A stretch of DNA of 64,000 nucleotides from Chiridota heheva (Eukaryota; Echinodermata; Holothuroidea; Apodida; Chiridotidae). The DNA is taken from assembly GCA_020152595.1 (NCBI GenBank), contig JAIGNY010004520.1, positions 90,001-154,000 on the forward strand, in the 5' to 3' direction. A program made the position numbers and the translations under genes. Numbering within the stretch: position 1 is the stretch's first letter; each line of letters starts with the position of its first letter. Under the pieces are notes generated by a model. It was given only the letters and a program-made list of their open reading frames with translations, was not told the origin of the DNA and ran no database searches. Positions 12,716 to 26,200 of the stretch are shown piece by piece.

Positions 12716-13010
12716 TTGGTTGGTTTGGTTTGTCTAACGTCATCGCGACAGTCAGAGTCACATGCGCCAAGAGGGTGTTAAAAACTTAAGGTGTAATAGT
12801 TAGGATAGAGAGGAGATGGAGGATTGAGAGGGAGAAAAGGGGAAAAATTGGGTGAATTTGGGAGAAAAAAAAAACACAAAATAAGGTGAAAAGAGGACAA
12901 CAAAATCTCAACTTGTGTATATGACAGCCATTCAATTTTGATGCATAAAAAGAGAGGACAAGATGGTATATCTCCGATGTTCAATTCATGCTGATCCATT
13001 CTTCATACCT
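12716..13010 (-). mobile_element. LINE 3' tail (same family as the 21690 LINE)
   Basis: On the minus strand this ends in a short CAAA-type tail (plus-strand ggtttggtttgtc) preceded by the block complementary to gacagtcagagtcacatgcg. It matches the 3' end of the I/Jockey-like LINE at 21690-22920 and the tails at 35909 and 42632. Only 3' UTR is present, so it is a severely 5'-truncated copy. Confidence 0.55.
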
Positions 13011-13649
13011 CTGTCTTGGATCAAGAAACAATTCTACAAGGATTTATTTTTTGGTGACCTTTAAAAATGTGAGAACAATTCTATACAAAAAATGCATCTT
13101 ACATAAACTGCAATAATATTATGGTAAAAACCAATGCAAAAACATTCAATACCCAATAAAAGAATATGCTGGTACATACTCAACACCTTAAAATGTATTT
13201 ACTTATGAAATCAAAGAGATTCTTGATTCAAAACAAAAGAGAATTGCATAGAATAAATTCAATATTTCAACATTCCTACAAGGTGCACAACTTAATTACT
13301 CAAACTAAATCATAAATTTCACCAATTACAAAAGATCTAGAAACAAAATAAAGAGAATCATTTACTGCACCAATCAGCAATTGACACTTCCCGTACTCTT
13401 GAGTTAACAAAGTTATATTTTGCATCCCAAGTGTTTTGCAAACAATCAGATTATGTATAAGTTGGGAAAATTGATTTAGAAATATTATTAAATATTATAA
13501 AATCCTATCATTGTTGCATTAAAAAATAGAAATAAAGAATAGCCAACCATTATAAGCTACTAAACAATTACAGCAGTAAAAAAAAAATTCAGGAAATCTC
13601 CAACAAAATCCACAGGAAAATTAAATAAACCATTTTTGTCCCCAAAAGT

Positions 13650-13838
13650 AGACAACACAGAAGATCCCCCAATTGAAAGCACACAACACAGAAGATTCCC
13701 CGGTTGAAATCACACAACACAGAAGATCCCCCACTTAAAATCACACAACACAAAAGATCCCCCAATTTAAATCACACAACACAAAAGATCCCCCAGCTGA
13801 AATCACACAACACTAAAGATCCCCCAGCTGAAATCAAG
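13650..13838. repeat. 32-bp minisatellite, six copies
   Basis: Units of the form cacacaacacagaagatccc followed by ccaattgaaat repeat with point changes about every 32 bp. Non-coding. Confidence 0.9.
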
Positions 13839-14016
13839 CTACTTGTCCAAGAAGAACAAGTTGCCACATCCCTGAGAAACTGATCGTTAATCAAAGTCTG
13901 GTCATTTCTAATTGACCCATTACATCAAAATATCCTTCTGAAAATTAAGTTGATGCATCAAGTTTCATATAGTATTTACACAAACAAACCCAAGCATAGT
14001 TTACAAAAAAACATTC

Positions 14017-14160
14017 CCCACCCATTTTATTCATAATATTTAACACCCATTTTATTCATAATATTCACCACCCATTTTATTCATAATATTCACCACCCAT
14101 TTTATTTATAATATTCACCACACATTTTATTCATAATATTCACCACCCATTTTATTCACA
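14017..14160. repeat. 25-bp minisatellite, six copies
   Basis: The unit cacccattttattcataata plus ttcac is repeated six times with one or two changes each (tttataa, cacacat). Non-coding. Confidence 0.92.
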
Positions 14161-14950
14161 GAGAATTAGCTCCAAATTCATACCAAGCCCCAAACAGAAA
14201 AAATGTAAATATGTTTTTAAAAAATGTAAATTACCAAGGATAGAACTGCGTAAGCACTAAGGGTACATATCTTTGGCAATTAGAACTGCACTTTTTGATA
14301 TTTCATGCTCTTTGAGAAATATATGACACTTGAAATAGCAAACTAAGGTGATGACTTTAATAAGAAAAATTGTTGTACCATATACTACTGTTCTTGATGT
14401 ACAGTATAACAATCTGTTAGATATTTCATTTCTTGAAAAACTGAACTAATTACTCTCACAACATAATTTTCAAGTTAGGGCCCAAGCAAATATAACACTG
14501 ATATTCTGCATCTATAATTTGAGCAAATTTACAAGTCTGAAGTGAAAATCCTAACAGAAACAGCTAAAGTAATAGTACCTTTGCTAGTTTCATAAACTTG
14601 ACTAATTTCTGAGCTAATATTACTTACATAGTTCTTCAAACCTGCTTGTAACATTTTCATAATGTTAAGGAATAAATAACAATTGTTTTCCTACTGTATT
14701 TAAAAACTTTTCATTGGTCCTCAAACCACTTATAGGTCATTGTTTACAGAGCTGGATAAAACATCCAAGTCCAGAGACAATCAATAAACATATAAAGAAT
14801 GAACAACTTGGCAGGATATCAAATCACTTAGTGTTGTAAAAAATTAGGTAAATCGAATGTTAAAGATAGCAAAAGAACAAATCTTGGAAGAAATTTAACT
14901 AAATAATTATGAAAATAGTCAAGTCTATCCCCTCTCTCTTCTGCATAATT

Positions 14951-15103
<153 letters not shown>

Positions 15104-15537
15104 TAATCACAGCTAAATTATAACAATAATATTATGAAAGCATTTTTGTATGTGATATATTCCATTTGCTTTACATGTTTTCTTTGTTTTTCTCATCACA
15201 GCTTGTTACAGCAGCAAAATATCAGAATCAATTATAGCTATGAAAACACCACATTTCCATCACATTTCAAGAGCAAAATAAAATAATTCCATATGTTTGA
15301 GATATTTTCATTCTAACTTTGTTACGATACAAATATCATTTTTTTTCATTTAATGCAAAATTGCAATTGATTTCAATACATTGCAATAGAAAAGAATGGC
15401 AACCATGCTTCAATGGTGCCTTAATCTAATAATATATTTTATATAGATAACAAAATATTGTGATCCCAAATTTATTGCACATTGATCAAAGAACAATCAC
15501 CTTTTATAAAGCTTTACTTTTCAAGGGTGTCAAACAT

Positions 15538-15814
15538 CAACGACGACGAGTGAACACACAATTACAATGACGGGGTCGTCGCCTGCCTATTCAGTTATGA
15601 TAGAAACAATGCTATCACGAAATGCTTAATAAGACCCGGACGAGAACACAGGTACGACGTACGGACAGACATAACATCGACAACCAAGTCAATGTCCACG
15701 GCCTTTGATAACCAGTTGTGGTGCACTGGCGTGTCTACCCAACCCAGGCTTGAACCCAGGGCCTCGTGGTCTGTACACATGTATGATAACCGCTACGCCA
15801 CAGTTAGTAGACAA
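15538..15814 (-). mobile_element. tRNA-derived SINE, full-length-looking copy with target duplication
   Basis: Read on the minus strand, it starts with a tRNA-like head: box A tggcgtagcggtta (15787-15800) and box B gggttcaagcct (15746-15757). A ~200-bp body ends in a CGTCGTCG tail. Direct repeats flank it: ggtgtcaaacat (15526-15537) and ggtgacaaacat (15815-15826), 11 of 12 identical, which fit a target-site duplication. The body matches 35620-35804 closely, so the family is dispersed. Confidence 0.85.
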
Positions 15815-16400
15815 GGTGACAAACATGTTGCACTGTCATACAATGAATATAGCACTTGAAAGTTTAGCTAATTTTCTAACCATTTATTGAGGAAATGATT
15901 CAAATTTTGAACCAGTCTACTGATGTCTACTTTACACAAGCAACATAAAGCACACTTGATCACACAGTAACTGGTGCTTTTATCAATGGCGCACAGTATA
16001 CTTGTGTTGAATATTCATAAGGTGGATCGAAACATCTTGTACCTTCAATTGCTAAAAATAGCCAAATTTCTATCATCAGGTTAGGATTACCCTAAACATT
16101 TGAAGCCTTATTTGATAAAATCATGTAGGAAATGAAGAATTATTTATACGAAATCATCATGCGATGTCTTTGTATGACTTGGTATTACTTTAATGCATCC
16201 ATGCAATGCCTGTTACAGCAATTCCAGAGCATACGTATATCACATGATCATAATGAGGAACATCCTGTGTTGTGTATTTAGTTTTAGTGTCATTAATTCA
16301 AATCAAACTCTTAACATTATCATTCTATGCAAAACAATTGCTCCTATATTTTCATTCTTACATCATTATGGAATCATATTATTTATGTGCTCATAACTTA

Positions 16401-16744
16401 CCGCATCCCTGCACAAATATTGACCATGTGTGCGTTATGATTATGCATCCCTGCACAAATAACTATGTGTGCGGTATGATAATATGCATGATAATATGCA
16501 TCCCTTCACAAATAACCATGTGTGCGGGATGATTATGCATCCCCTGCACAAATAACCATGTGTGCGGTATGATTATGCATCCCTGCACAAATAACCATGT
16601 GTATGCATCCCTGCACAAATAATCATGTGTATGGTATGATAATTAAATCCCTGCACAAATAACCATGTGTGCGGTATGATTATGCATCCCTGCACAAATA
16701 ACCATGTATGCGGTATGATTATGCATCCCTCCACAAATAACCAT
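16401..16744. repeat. 39-bp minisatellite, about nine copies
   Basis: The unit gcatccctgcacaaataacc followed by atgtgtgcggtatgattat repeats with small length changes (two shortened units near 16490 and 16600). It lies about 450 bp downstream of the LRMDA stop codon. Confidence 0.92.
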
Positions 16745-17187
16745 GTGCAGTTACTTAAATAATTCATTTAGTGCTAACAGTGATCTGTAAGGAATACAAA
16801 AATTAAACTGTTTAAGAAAAAAAAAAAATATGTGGGAATGAAAAAAGATGTAACTTCCATGTCCTATGTAGTTATTTTTGGTTTCTTTAGCTTCTGACTC
16901 CCACTTATGCAGCATAATACAGCCTACGTTTCTCTCTAAGGCAAACGATTTCCCCCTTCTTTCTATATACATTTGAATGATGAAAAATACCCCCACGACA
17001 AAAACCTTCAAAATCAATTGTATCAAATTAGTCCAGAAGCTATCACTCAAGATTCTTTTTGATTCATAAAAGAGATTAGTATGCAGTCTATAGGACACCA
17101 ATGAGGGCAGTATTGCTACTGTTTGCACCATATTCTTTAATAGTTTAATATTTCACACTTATAAGAGAAATAATCCAAGACTTGCAC
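16745..17187 (-). other. Region downstream of LRMDA (3' UTR candidate)
   Basis: This follows the LRMDA stop codon on the minus strand. No canonical AATAAA is obvious, but two ATTAAA variants occur on the minus strand about 40-55 bases past the stop (near 17135-17150). The true transcript end cannot be fixed from sequence. No other gene is seen. Confidence 0.35.
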
Positions 17188-17267
17188 TTATAGATCGTTG
17201 TTTCTGATAAACCGATTTCCTTCAGAATGTCTGCCATAGTACACGTATCTGCACTTTCCAAAGGAAC
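17188..17267 (-). CDS. LRMDA: LRMDA exon 7 (stop codon)
   Basis: The acceptor is cttctctccgcag. Read in the phase set by exon 6 it encodes [20 protein letters not shown] followed by RNNDL and TAA (17190-17188). This tail is highly conserved in LRMDA. A different open frame over the same bases ([13 protein letters not shown]) is only a shadow. Confidence 0.94.
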
Positions 17268-20200
17268 CTGCGGAGAGAAGATTATATGATCATTCTTTAA
17301 CATGATTAGAACAGTCTTGATCTGCGGGGTAATAGACACTTTCACTGATACTGAACAAAATAAACTGATGAAACAAAATATACACAACAATGAATGGTTC
17401 ATTATAATGGTTTTTAAATTCTACTTACAGAATATGCCACAGAAATTAAAATTAAGCAGCGCCTCGCAAGGGACCTACCGGGTCCACAAAGAACCACATT
17501 CATTTAGTTTACATTTGAATGAGCTGCATATGCAAGATACTGTAAACTCTCCACTTTGTATGTTTCCAAATTCTGATGCTAAAAATCACTGAATAATAGA
17601 ACAGGCAAAAAATAGATATGAACACCTACAATTTATGAAAATCATTTTTGAATCATTGATAAAACTAAATTTTGAAAACTAAATAGAATAATAAATTGTC
17701 ATGTTGACTTCTAACACTAGAGATTTTAAGATAGAATATGAAGTTGTGATGTTGACTCCTGACACTAGAGATTTTAGGTATTGTCAAATATGCAGAAGTT
17801 AGGTAAAATTAGCTTGGAAATTAGCTGAAATCAGCTAAATAGCTGAAGCCTGACATGCCTGAGTTTTATATACAAAGAGCAACAGTTCCTTCTGGTCTTT
17901 GGCATAGTGAGGTCATAGTGAGGTTAGTCACCTCAGGTCAACATATGTCAAACAATTAAAACTTCAGATGGTGACAATCTAGGAAATTTGGGGCAAAAAA
18001 CGGGTTTTTACTACATTATGTAAATATAACTTATTATGTCATTATTACCGTTGCTATTTCAGTCACTCAATAATTCATGCAAATCATGTATCACAGTATC
18101 AAATGCTAAGTGCCATGTATTGATATGTACCACTCAGAGATTGCCCAAAATATGTTACATTCAAACATTATATCTTGAAAATATTGGAAAAATCTTAGTA
18201 TAGCAGTAAATCACTATATAGAAATTAATGTCAACATTTTTAATACTTATAGGTGACCGATTTCTTGAAACTTTTAGGAATAATTAAGGAAAGATTGAAA
18301 AATCTTAAAACATCAATTTTAGTCAACAATCTTGGAATTTTAGGGCAAAAACATGGGTTTTTATTTCAATCTGATAAAATTTGGAGAAAAAATTTGAGGC
18401 TTCAAGAAAATCATGCTTATCAGTCATTTTGAAAAATTTCTTAACTTCTTTCAGCAATTATTTTCCCATTATTCCAAAATAATTTCAAAATAATATCCAA
18501 TATTTTCGAGCAAATTTCATTAAAAAAGGATAATAAATCACGAGCTCACAAATTTTGCGTTCTTTTCGGATATTTTTCATGAAACTAAAGAAAAAACAGC
18601 TGAATAACGGTGCAGAGAAATTTCAACAATGTCAAAATCCTAAAACCTAATCCTAAAAACCTAATTCTAAACCCTAATCCTAAACGCTAATTCTAAAACC
18701 TAATCCTAATACCTAATACTAAAACTTTACCTGAAAATAAGGATTCACATTAATTTTGCACATGTTTTTTGATATTTTGTATTTCACTTAAACAGCAAAA
18801 CGGCTTGCAAACTCCATTCATCAGTACAGTAGGCTAGTAGTATAGACACTGAAGAATAAAAGTTTTGATCGGAAAGCCAAAACGTAAGAATTCTTCTTCT
18901 TTTTTAAACAAGTTTAGTTTAGTTTCTACTTAAAAGACCCAGATCTAAAAAGGAAAATAGGTAAAATAAATAAATACAACAGAATAAAACCAAAATTAAA
19001 AAAGAAAAAGAAAAAATCCTTATAAAGATATTTACCGCTATACTAGGATTTTACCAAAATATTTAAAACTATTTAATAATTAATTAACAACTAATTAATA
19101 ACTAATCTACAGTTAATTTCAACAAGCTGACCATTCAGCAATTATACATATCCACAGAATGCGCAGCCAGTCTGAGAAATTAGTATTCACACTGCAAACA
19201 AATCACTGGATTACACATCCAACCTGTAGTTCTATATTATCGTCAAGAACTTTGAAGCCTAATGTCTGTGTGTGCTTAACTTTCAAGGTTTGCCTGTCTG
19301 CCCTGGAAGTATACCTTTTCAACAGTATGGGCTAGCAAAATAGGAAAATGCTTTAAACAAACCATTTAATTATGATTCAGTCAGGATAAGTAAGCTACAC
19401 AGAATGCTGAATTTCAATCAGTCAATTAAGTAAGCTACACAGAATACTGAATTTCAATCAGTCAATTAAGTAAGCTACACAGAATGCTGAATTTCAATCA
19501 GTCAATTAAGTAAGCTACACAGAATGCTGAATTTCAATCAGTCAGCATAAGTAAGCTACACAGAATGCTAAATTTTAATCAGTCAGAATAAGTAAGCTAC
19601 ACAGAATGCTGAATTTCAATCAGTCAGCATTAGTAAGCTAAACAAAATGCTGAATTTCAATCAGTCAGAATAAGTAAGCTACACAGAATGCTGAATTTCA
19701 ATCAGTCAGCATAAGTAAGCTACACAGAATACTGAATTCCAATCAGTCAGCATAAGTTAGCTACACAGAATACTGAATTTCAATCAGTCAATTAAGTAAG
19801 CTACACAGAATGCTGAATTTCAATCAGTCAAGTAAGCTACACAGAATGCTGAATTTCAATCAGTCAGTATAAGTAAGCTACACAGAATGCTAAATTTTAA
19901 TCAGTCAGAATAAGTAAGCTACACAGAATGCTGAATTTCAATCAGTCAGCATTAGTAAGCTACACAAAATGCTGAATTTCAATCAGTCAGCATAAGTAAG
20001 CTACACAGAATGCTGAATTTCAATGAGACAGCTAACAAGGAGAATAATTCTAACTGTAGGCACTTGTTGGTGATTTGCTATTATCTTAATACTTACTGTA
20101 CATAAATACTTGCCAAAATGAATAAACTAATTTTAGTGGCATATTAATGTTTCAGGAAATTAGTAACATGTCCTCACTTCTATTATGTTTTATATTGATT

Positions 20201-23200
20201 TCCAACAAAATATATCTATGCACGAAAGGTCAAAATAGCTAACACATGATTTCATTTCATGTGAAAGTGTCTACATAGGATTTCCACAAATGGTTTTACT
20301 CTTCAAATACAATCATGTGCAGTTTAAATGAGTAATGATGTATACCTTGATGGTTGCCCTCTTTAGTGCTGTCTGGTAATGGTGTGTAACTCGATGTTTT
20401 GGGCAATGGTGAGGCTTCCACTGCTTCATCCTTTTGAGAGAAAACAGCGCCCTCATATCAGTACATTGCATTGGATTAAATAGAAGTTTAAAATATTAAT
20501 ACTTTCCTCTGTCATCTGCTGTAAATGAAAGACATTTAATAGTGACCAATAAAATGTTTCTGGTGAATGATTCACTACCTTTCAACTTCATATTTTGCAA
20601 GATACTAGGGAAGACATTAAAGCAGACATTAAGTCTGGCTTTTTCTTCATTTAAGAATATTTTCTTATTTATTAATACATTAATTCTGTCAATAAAAACT
20701 TACATGGAAGTGGCCATTTTGTTATAACAGCTTCTAAAATATGATACACCCAGTACAGATTAGAATAGTAATGTATTTCTTTATAATCTACTTCAAATTG
20801 TTTAACTTCTAAGAACACTTTTTTCCTTTGTATGGGTCTATGAATTTCTACTTGTACATGGTATTAATGATTGAAGCCTTTAGAACTTCATGTCAAAGCA
20901 TTTTGAAAAGAATATTTCACAGAGAATTTTAAAGAAATATATTAGGTGTGCTAGCACAAAGGGCAAATTTGTCTTCATAGACATGACTTCAACATAAAAT
21001 TAGACAAACTGACAGCATCCAACAACTTAAAACAACTGTTACACAACTTTAAACTTGGATAATTTGAGAATGGAATAAGATTTTGCGATCAAAGTTTGAT
21101 CAGTTTTTAATTCATCCAAAATTGGTGATGTATGACGGGGCACAGCTCAAAATCTTTATGTAATTCTTTCAATTACTTTCCTAAATCTCAGTCACTGAAA
21201 ATAATACGAAAGACTATTCTGGCTAGAATGTTATTGCGGGAATAGCAAAGACTTTTGGTCAGAATATGCTGCAAGACATTTAAAAAACAAAGGATTTACA
21301 AAGGAAATACCAAGGTTGCCCTGTAATACATCAAAACATATGCAAAACATATGCAAAACATATGCAAAACATATGCTAATTGTGCCCAAGATTTCAAAAA
21401 TACTGTAAAATGGTCAATATCGATTTGATAAAATGTTTTGCTATTATGATGATTTTGCATATATTCTAATGCAATTTAGCTAATGTTGCCTCTACCTGTC
21501 CATATACTGTACATTTCAAGGTCTATTGACAGCCACAACAATGTTACTCTTTAATATATACCAAGAGAATAAAATTCAGAATAGAATTAATTAAGTCCTT
21601 AAAATTCAAAGAAGATTTTTCTGTGTTTTGCATTACAGCTGCTTAAAGTTTGAAGCCTTATTTAAAGACTTGATTTATGAGAAATTCATTTGTTTGTTTG
21701 TTGAGGTTTAATGACACTGCCACAGTCAGAGCCAAATGTGCCAGGAGGGGGTATTCAAAATTCAAGGCGCTAAGTATAAAAAGAGGAAGAAGAAAAATGT
21801 AAATTTGATAGAGTAGAGAGGGTAGAGGAGAGGAGATTAGTAAGGGTAAAAAAGGGGGGATGAGTGAGTGGAATAAGTTGCTGTTACCGAAGAAGGTAAT
21901 GCTGTCAGAAGGAGAATTTTTCTTAAAGAGTTCTAAGATAATAGATAAAGGGGAAGAGAGTAGATCTAAAATTGGAGTATAATGGGCAGATTAAGAGGAT
22001 GTGATTGATCAAAAGATCAGTATTGCAGGTGAGGCAGAAAGGTTTGGGGAGTCTGATAAGAGGTAGGAGTGGGTGACAAAGGAATGGCCAAGACAATTAC
22101 GGGTGATGACAACATCTTCTCTACAGTAGTGAATGTGTAAGGGGAGTTGACTCCGACTTTGGGGTTGAGGTACAGTAGTTGGAAATGTTGAGGCATAAAT
22201 CAAGAGTGCAGAATAGGGATAGAAGAAATTTGGTTGGACAAGACGTTGTTAGCTGACCTGTCGGCCCTTTCATTCCCAGTGTTACCAACGTTGCTTGGGA
22301 TCCAGAAGATTTTATTCCCAGAAGAAGAGAAAAAGTAAATCTTCTTTAGGATTTGTAACGAGATAAAACCAGAGCATGTTTGGGATGCCTGTGAGAACAG
22401 ATTTGAAGTCACAGAAGAGTGGAACGAGAGTTCTCTAAAGGAGATGAAGGAGGAGAGCTTTTGCTTCAGCTGAATAGATGGGAGCTGGCAATCTCAAAGA
22501 TAGTGTCAGGCCGGGACAGGCAGCTGCAGAGGAACCTTCCCATGTAGAGTCGTCAGTGAACAGAAAGGAAATAGTCGTGGAAGTGTCTACTGAGTAGACA
22601 CTATTTAATGCGAAAAAGGTGGGGTTATGAAGAACTTTCGTGTAAGAGGTGAGTGCAAAGACGACTTTGGGGGAGGGGGGTGGGGTATACTCCAAGTGGG
22701 GTAGGAGGGGTTGTGTGCTATAAAGAAAATGTTGATGTTGGCTTTGGCGAGGTGGGATTTTATTCGAATCCCAAAAGGTGCAGGGACACGTTTGTTGAGA
22801 TTGAAGAGGTTTGTTTCGGAAGGAGAGCAAATAGAATGAAAACAAGGGTTCCTCAGTGTCGGTGAGAATGGGTGGATAAAGGACAGGCCGGTTTTGGTGC
22901 TCTTGAGGAAAAAGGGGAGTTTATTGGCTTCTACATGAAGGCTGGTAATGGGAGTGGTTTGAATAGCTCCTGGTCAGATCCTTAGGGAAATTTGTGAATT
23001 GCAAAATTTGTAATTAATAAATGACAAGCTCAAAATCTAATGTAATTCTTAATATTTCTTTCATTAACTTGAGCTTTTTCACATTATGAGACAGAATAAG
23101 CTTCTCCCCTTCCAACAGTAGATGATTATTTCTAAACTATTATTATCATTATTCTTTGACAAATACAGTAGCCAGTTCACCCTTGACGGATGACAAATTA

Positions 23201-26200
23201 CTATTGATGAGTGACTGTCAATTGGCACTCGCTGGCAAGCAAGTAGAAATCAAAAGAAATTCAATGTATGAAAGAGGTCAAGTTATCTTGATTGTGTCAT
23301 TAACATATCAACCTCTCTTCACTTTATCAATGTCACATCAAGCAGTTAAATAGCCGACATGAGTCCTAGGGAAACTGTTCAAACCTGTATGTCTGGATAC
23401 TTTGCAGCAGATAAAAGCATCAACTGAAATGAACAATTTATAGAAATATGGATGGCTTGCTCTAATTTGTGAATGAATAACATGATTGTCATCAGATTTT
23501 CACAGTAAGTAGACCACTTTATATACACAGTTCAAATACTTATTTGATAAAGAATTTATTGACTTGTAATGCACAAAATCTTGACCTTAATTTATGGCGA
23601 GTAATTACTTGCATATTTGGCAACCAAATATTAATGCCAACTCACCAACCTGGCGAGTGGATGACAAAACATTTGTGGAGGCCTTACGATTACATCACAA
23701 AATAATGTTAAATTTGCATACTACACCTAGATATTGAAAACCCTAACATGGCCAACTTCCACCGATTTTAATGAATATTAGTTGTTTTCGTATTTGTTTA
23801 CTGGATTTTAAAACCAATCGCTTGATGTTGCCTCTCCCCGTTTATAGATCTTTAAAATAAAGAATTGACTAGGTGCTGTGGCTCAGTGGTTAAGAAATCG
23901 TGCTCATATTCAAGAGGTATTGAGTTTGCTTCTCGTCATGAGCACTGCATTGTGTCCTTGAGCAAGACACTTTACATGCTTCAGTCAACTCAGCTGTAAA
24001 ATGAGTACCAGCACTGCTGAGGAGTCTGCATCCACGGGAAGTAACGTACTCTCATCCGCTTGCACTATTGAAACCAGAGATAAGTGCTGGCTCTATGAGC
24101 TTAATGGCTCCGGTGGATTTAGCTAGCTAAAACTGAAACCAGAGATAAGTGCTGGCTCCATAAGCTTTGCTCAGATGGATTTAGCTCGCTAAAATTGAAG
24201 CCAGAGATAATTGCTGGCTCTATAAGCTTCAAGGCTCCGATGAATTTAGCTAGCTAAAATTAAAACCAGAGGTAAGTGCTGGCTCTATAAGCTTAATGGC
24301 TTCAATGGATTTAGCTAGCTAAAATTGAAACCAAAGATAGGTGCTGGCTCTATGAGCTTAATGGCTCTGAAGGATTTAGCTAGCTAAAGTTGAAACCAGA
24401 GATAAGTGCTGGCTCTATGAGCTTAATGGCTCGAATGGATTTAGCTAGCTAAAATTGAAACCAGAGGTAAGTGCTGGCTCTATAAGCTTAATGGCTCTGA
24501 AGGATTTAGCTAGCTAAAGTTGAAACCAGAGATAAGTGCTGGCTCTATGAGCTTAATGGCTCAGATGGATTTAGCTAGCTAAAATACAGAAACCAAACTT
24601 ACCACTTCAGAGCTAGGTTTTGCCACTCTCATGTAAGAGCCTCTTCTGTTTGCCTCTTTCCTCTCTGCACCTGTTACTGATTTAGAATCCAAAAACTTTA
24701 AGAGCGGGAGTTTGTGTATAACGTAGTACCTGCAAATAAAAGCACAAGGAGGTCCTGTACATCTTCCATTTTGACACAATAAACAGGTTAAAAAGTGCTC
24801 AAAAAATACCTCAGGGATATTATACTGGGAATCCATGTATCAGATCTAGATAATTTCATAACATGAACTAGGTTGTCAGGGTTTCAGAACCAAAAGGTTT
24901 GTGGTTCCGATGCTTTTTCATAAGCTGATTGACTTGAAAAAGTTGTTTAAACTAATATGTCATTACATATCATGCAGAAATATTTGTTCCATGATATTTA
25001 TTCATAAGCCACAGTCCTCTGACAAAAGAGGATCACTTACTTGACCCCTGAACAAATACACATCAAGAATAAACTCGCAATTTTAGGCATCAAGTATACG
25101 CAAACAAATAACTTCTCGAAAATAGGCAATTTACTGTGGATCAAATTACTGCAGGCCACCTCATGCACGTAATGTGGCAGTGGACTCAATGTGGAATTTG
25201 GTTGTTTACACTTTGGTGGTTTTATTACCTCAATTGTGGTATAAGCATGATAGGATAGCCTATTCAGGGTAGGCCCTATTCTATAGTTTTTAACCCCAAG
25301 TTTATAGCCCAAATGAGCTATCAACTACTCCAACTTGCCTATACTGTGGGACAGATCCCAAAAGGGATATTAAGCCAATTTAGCACGTGTCAAATTGAAG
25401 CTTAAGGCTCGAACCACTGAAAGCAGTTTTCTTTCCATAGGAAGTATTCGGTGGTATTTCCCGAGCCAATATATGCTAAATTCACTCGTACTGCGCCAAG
25501 CAAAATCCGAGTATCTAAAACAATTTTAGCAACTTTTGGAATACAAAAGTCATTCAAACTACGCAACAATATGCACTGTTATTGCATCAACATATCAATC
25601 TATTTAGGACAAACATAGCAACACAGCAAAATATCCAAAAGACACTTAGGATGTAATAAACGCTGCAAAAATCCGAACGTATCCAAGCGAGAACCTGGCT
25701 CTTAAGTATAAACATCGCATATTAAGATCAAATATCCCTTAAAGGGATGTTGAGCTAATAAAACCACTTAAATCTATTAATGATAAAGAAAAGCAGATAA
25801 TTAGATCAAAATTGAATTCTGTCTTTAAAAGGCCATTTGTTTTGCTTTTTCAGAGAGGTGCTCCACCTTGACCTTTTTCACTAAGCACTGTTTTGTTTAC
25901 AAAAATACACTTTTGAGAACTACACCTTCTTTTGATGCTGGCTACAGTTCCCGATTACAATAAGATGCAGGGACACCACTTGTTGTATTAGGTACTGCCT
26001 TATATTTAAAGTGCCCTCAAACCTGCCCTTGATGCCATATAAATGCCCCTTTTGGTAAGTGACACCCTGCCCCTGTTCAAAAGTGTAGGACCTGGGGGCG
26101 CACTGGTAGGTGTTCCCCCCCCCCCCACACTTTTCCGAAAAATGAGTGCCCCTTTTGAAAATGAAAAGCGCCCCTCAATACTGTCCCATTAGTAGGAAAC

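Noticed and set aside
17145-17402. Minus-strand open frame with [18 protein letters not shown]
   Set aside because: It overlaps LRMDA exon 7 in the wrong frame. The phase set by exon 6 gives the conserved LRMDA tail.
18640-18730. Interstitial telomere
   Set aside because: The cctaa-type repeats are irregular and mixed and lie inside an inverted-repeat element; no regular TTAGGG run is present.
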